A program made the translations under genes and the position numbers. Positions 56,401-57,500 of a stretch of DNA of 57,500 nt are shown here, piece after piece. The notes beneath the pieces were generated by a model. That model was given only the letters and a program-made list of their open reading frames with translations, ran no database searches and was not told where the DNA came from. Numbering within the stretch: position 1 is the stretch's first letter; every line of letters begins with the position of its first letter. Source of the stretch: Actinomortierella ambigua (Eukaryota > Mortierellomycota > Mortierellomycetes > Mortierellales > Mortierellaceae); contig JAAAJB010000164.1 in assembly GCA_016098155.1 (NCBI GenBank), forward strand, positions 1-57,500, in the 5' to 3' direction.

Positions 56401-57500
56401 GCTATTGGAACAGGCAACCACTGCATCGATAGATCCATTAACAATAGCGATGTGCATGGCACCAGGGGCATGAACAGCACAATAGCATCCTTGCAGGCCC
56501 CAACACTGGCGACATCCCATGCTCTCCCGTCTATACATCACCATGACAGCACTGCCTTGGACCAGCCTACTATGGGCTCTTTACACAGCCACAGTACAAA
56601 GAAAGCCGCCATCTCAGCAGCAGCAACTTTCGGGTCCTCCTCGCGCAGTCGCGACCACATGATTCTCATGCTTGTCGAGGGGCAGTGTCGCTACTACCAG
56701 AACGGCCAAAGGCGACATGCACCGTCACCACCTGTGAGGCATCATACTGACACGACAAGAGGGGGTGGGGACAACCAACACCACGGACAAGGCGACAATG
56801 GCAACTTAGAGGCAACAACTTCCCTTCCTTCAGGCCAGGGTCATGAGATCCAGCTGACTTGCTCGAACCACCCCGCCTTTGTTGCTAACGAGCGGTCCTT
56901 TGAATCTATCAAGGGCCAACCGAGATCGCAAGCACAAGAGCAGACTGAAGGCCACAAAAGTCTGGTTAGCAGTAGCAGTAGCACCAGTCATCCAGAATTT
57001 CAGCCGTCCTCCTCGTCATCCCATATCTGTCATGACTCGACAGAGCACCAGTGTTTGCCAGCCGACTATCTTTTGTCATTGTCGCACACGGCGGGAGTAG
57101 ACGCCTCCGCCACTAGACATGACAATGAGGATGGTGCTTGCTCTGATGAGATGGGCCATTTACCAGGATGCAAGACATTTGCCTCTGTGTCGTACGTGGC
57201 GTCGCCAGTGGTTGCCTGTCCGAGTGTATCATCGTCGGTGACTTGTTTTTCTTCACCTTCATCTTCGTCTCTATCTACAGCCTGCACTAGTTCGTGGAAG
57301 CACCGATTCTTCCCAGCCCTGAGCGACCGAGCCCCCAAAACAGCCTCTGTCTCTTCTATGAACAAGATCCTCCTTGCCACGTCGACCAACACATCACCAC
57401 AGCGGCGGTCACACTCCGCGGCAACGCTCCTTCAGCGCCGTCTTTCTCAGTCCATGGCGTCTTCATGCCTGCTGAATCACCACCATCTAGATCACAATCT
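53475..57500 (+). CDS. Large Ser/Gln/His-rich protein of unknown function, 3'-truncated
   Basis: Translation from ATG 53475 (context CCACCATGC, MPLTNVFRQPFLSPFQDGKR) stays open to TGA 56388-56390. Another frame is then open from 56345 to the window end, over 1150 nt with no stop and similar composition. Joining CAA-G at 56301 to GG-TCA at 56345 restores one frame, which needs a 43-nt intron (56302-56344) or a frameshift. A second likely intron, 53632-53766 (GTAATA to TGCTGCAG), is 135 nt, stop-free and a multiple of three. The least disordered part is mid-protein: SLQDELETTWDILLNSKLYYDERWDNAS, then an acidic/basic helical region around 55200-55430, and IKLDGKWVEAANRG. The rest is low-complexity. 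No domain or catalytic motif is recognised, so I assign no function. The 3' end lies beyond the window. Confidence 0.7.

Overview
This window is eukaryotic and fungal. Coding exons are split by introns with GTAAGT-like donors and YAG acceptors, and several genes are fungal or have clear fungal orthologues: the chitin-synthase chaperone CHS7, a Spg1/Tem1 septation GTPase, the GID-complex subunit Vid28/GID5 and the Pol epsilon subunit Dpb2. The many introns, large Ser/Thr/Gln/His-rich insertions and GA/CT and CA/TG microsatellites fit an early-diverging filamentous fungus. My tentative guess is Mucoromycota/Mortierellomycotina; this rests on gene character, not on a search. I see no rRNA, tRNA, CRISPR array, transposon or virus-like sequence.

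Layout, left to right. 1-2340 (+) is the 3' part of an FG-nucleoporin-like gene. 2752-10539 (-) is the INO80 chromatin-remodelling ATPase in five exons. A 2.3-kb divergent promoter follows, then CHS7 (12828-14496, +). Next come two minus-strand small GTPase genes, a Ras1-type gene with kilobase introns (15317-19542) and Spg1/Tem1 (21255-23367). The ARMC8/Vid28 (GID5) gene lies at 25672-29656 (-). A compact plus-strand series follows: an aspartic protease (31277-33365), a class-I O-methyltransferase with a mitochondrial-type leader (33460-34665) and DPB2/POLE2 (34803-37358). PI31 (37594-39107, -) is divergent to a 16-exon RRM-like plus WD40 gene (39718-43928, +). A PIM/PASK-like kinase (44299-46804, -) is followed by 4.6 kb with no recognisable gene. 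A Rieske [2Fe-2S] protein (51412-52276, -) is divergent to a large Ser-rich gene of unknown function that runs off the right end (53475-57500, +).

Intron-exon models were built by hand from splice consensus, reading-frame continuity across junctions and family alignment from memory. Every multi-exon model closes in frame from its chosen start, except that the last gene is open at the right edge. The genes look like ordinary chromosomal housekeeping and growth-control genes, not one operon-like system. Loose themes are nuclear and chromatin function (nucleoporin, INO80, Dpb2), wall and septum control (CHS7, Ras, Spg1) and protein turnover (GID5, PI31, aspartic protease). The least conventional items are the RRM-like/WD40 fusion, the Rieske protein with an acidic and basic nuclear-type N-terminus, the non-RD kinase with a SUMO-binding-like motif, and the terminal gene with a frame change that needs either a 43-nt intron or a frameshift.
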